Below the pieces are notes generated by a model. It worked only from the letters and a program-made list of their open reading frames with translations, was not told the origin of the DNA and searched no databases. From NCBI RefSeq assembly GCF_947493125.1, contig NZ_CANLQB010000001.1, positions 434,001-498,000 of the forward strand: DNA of 64,000 nt, given 5' to 3'. The position numbers were made by a program, and so were the translations under genes. This document shows, one piece after another, positions 63,737 through 64,000 of the stretch. Each line of letters opens with the position of its first letter. Within the stretch, counting starts at the first letter, position 1. Source of the DNA: an uncultured Roseobacter sp. (GTDB lineage: Bacteria > Pseudomonadota > Alphaproteobacteria > Rhodobacterales > Rhodobacteraceae).

Positions 63737-64000
63737 TGGACAATATCGCAGGTACAAAGTCGTCGCTGAGCTGGGCCGTCAATCTCTCGGTCATCTTCCT
63801 CGTTGTGCTCTGGCTGATCCCGACCGTGGGATTGCTGGTGTCCTCCTTCCGGGATCGTGACCAGATCTCGGCCTCGGGCTGGTGGCTCTCGCCCTTCGCG
63901 GTGGAGCAGAACTTTCAAGCCAAGATCCCCGCTGGTGAAGTCCGGCAGGATGGTGAGTTCTTCGTGATCGAGGGCAACATTTTCTCGGGTGGCGAGGGCG
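63736..64000 (+). CDS. aglG: Glucoside ABC transporter permease AglG (partial)
   Basis: The first 88 residues of a second permease run off the end of the window: MDNIAGTKSSLSWAVNLSV, a membrane helix, then LIPTVGLLVSSFRDRDQI, typical of MalG-like subunits. The extracytoplasmic segment that follows is long, as in AglG proteins. Confidence 0.85.
   Translation, partial: MDNIAGTKSSLSWAVNLSVIFLVVLWLIPTVGLLVSSFRDRDQISASGWWLSPFAVEQNFQAKIPAGEVRQDGEFFVIEGNIFSGGEG

Overview
The window is chromosomal DNA from an alphaproteobacterium, most likely a marine Rhodobacteraceae (roseobacter-group) member. The evidence is the gene order lptF-lptG-lptD-surA-pdxA-rsmA on one strand, DUF4167 next to prmC and prfA, choXWV, an agl-type sugar transporter, a TRAP transporter, high GC outside the island, and a GTTC-N7-GTTC LexA box. 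Genus cannot be fixed from the sequence alone.

Core block (1-25 kb): translation termination (prfA, prmC), a compact outer-membrane biogenesis operon on the minus strand (lptF, lptG, lptD, surA, pdxA, rsmA), pepA-holC, a membrane aspartic protease, MarC, an ABC-F ATPase, ndk, a TfoX C-terminal-domain protein, a large CheB-CheR-PAS signalling protein, the choline transporter choXWV, and a small cytochrome c with an FNR-type site upstream.

Island (about 25.87-48.32 kb): a 22.4 kb integrative mobilizable element sits at the 3' end of a tRNA-Thr(TGT) gene. Its ends carry a 17-bp near-identical direct repeat. Joining the ends in silico makes an attP-like site flanked by a 10-bp inverted repeat. 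The left end holds mobC, relaxase and a VirD4/TraG coupling protein; the right end holds a SOS-boxed operon with a large serine recombinase. Cargo between them looks like a defence/stress island: a two-TM protein in AT-rich DNA, an orphan DNA methyltransferase, an HNH nuclease, a vWA-PP2C-kinase (TerY-P type) triad, a highly structured non-coding stretch, an excalibur lipoprotein overlapping a zinc metallopeptidase, a zinc-ribbon HEPN protein and a HigBA-like toxin-antitoxin pair. In the excised circle the recombinase frame would run in frame into a small ORF that overlaps mobC, so excision would join the SOS-controlled recombinase operon to the mobilization operon. A broken secretion-ATPase-like gene just outside the left end suggests an older insertion at the same place.

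Catabolic block (48.4-64 kb): a divergent cluster of Gfo/Idh/MocA oxidoreductase and GntR regulator against LLM monooxygenase, aldo/keto reductase, flavin reductase and a TRAP transporter resembles the sulfoquinovose monooxygenase (sulfo-SMO) pathway, with a TRAP system in place of the usual ABC transporter. Then come a Sel1-repeat protein, a MauG-type dihaem peroxidase without an obvious start codon, and a glucoside locus (GH1 beta-glucosidase, LacI regulator, aglE, aglF and the start of aglG).
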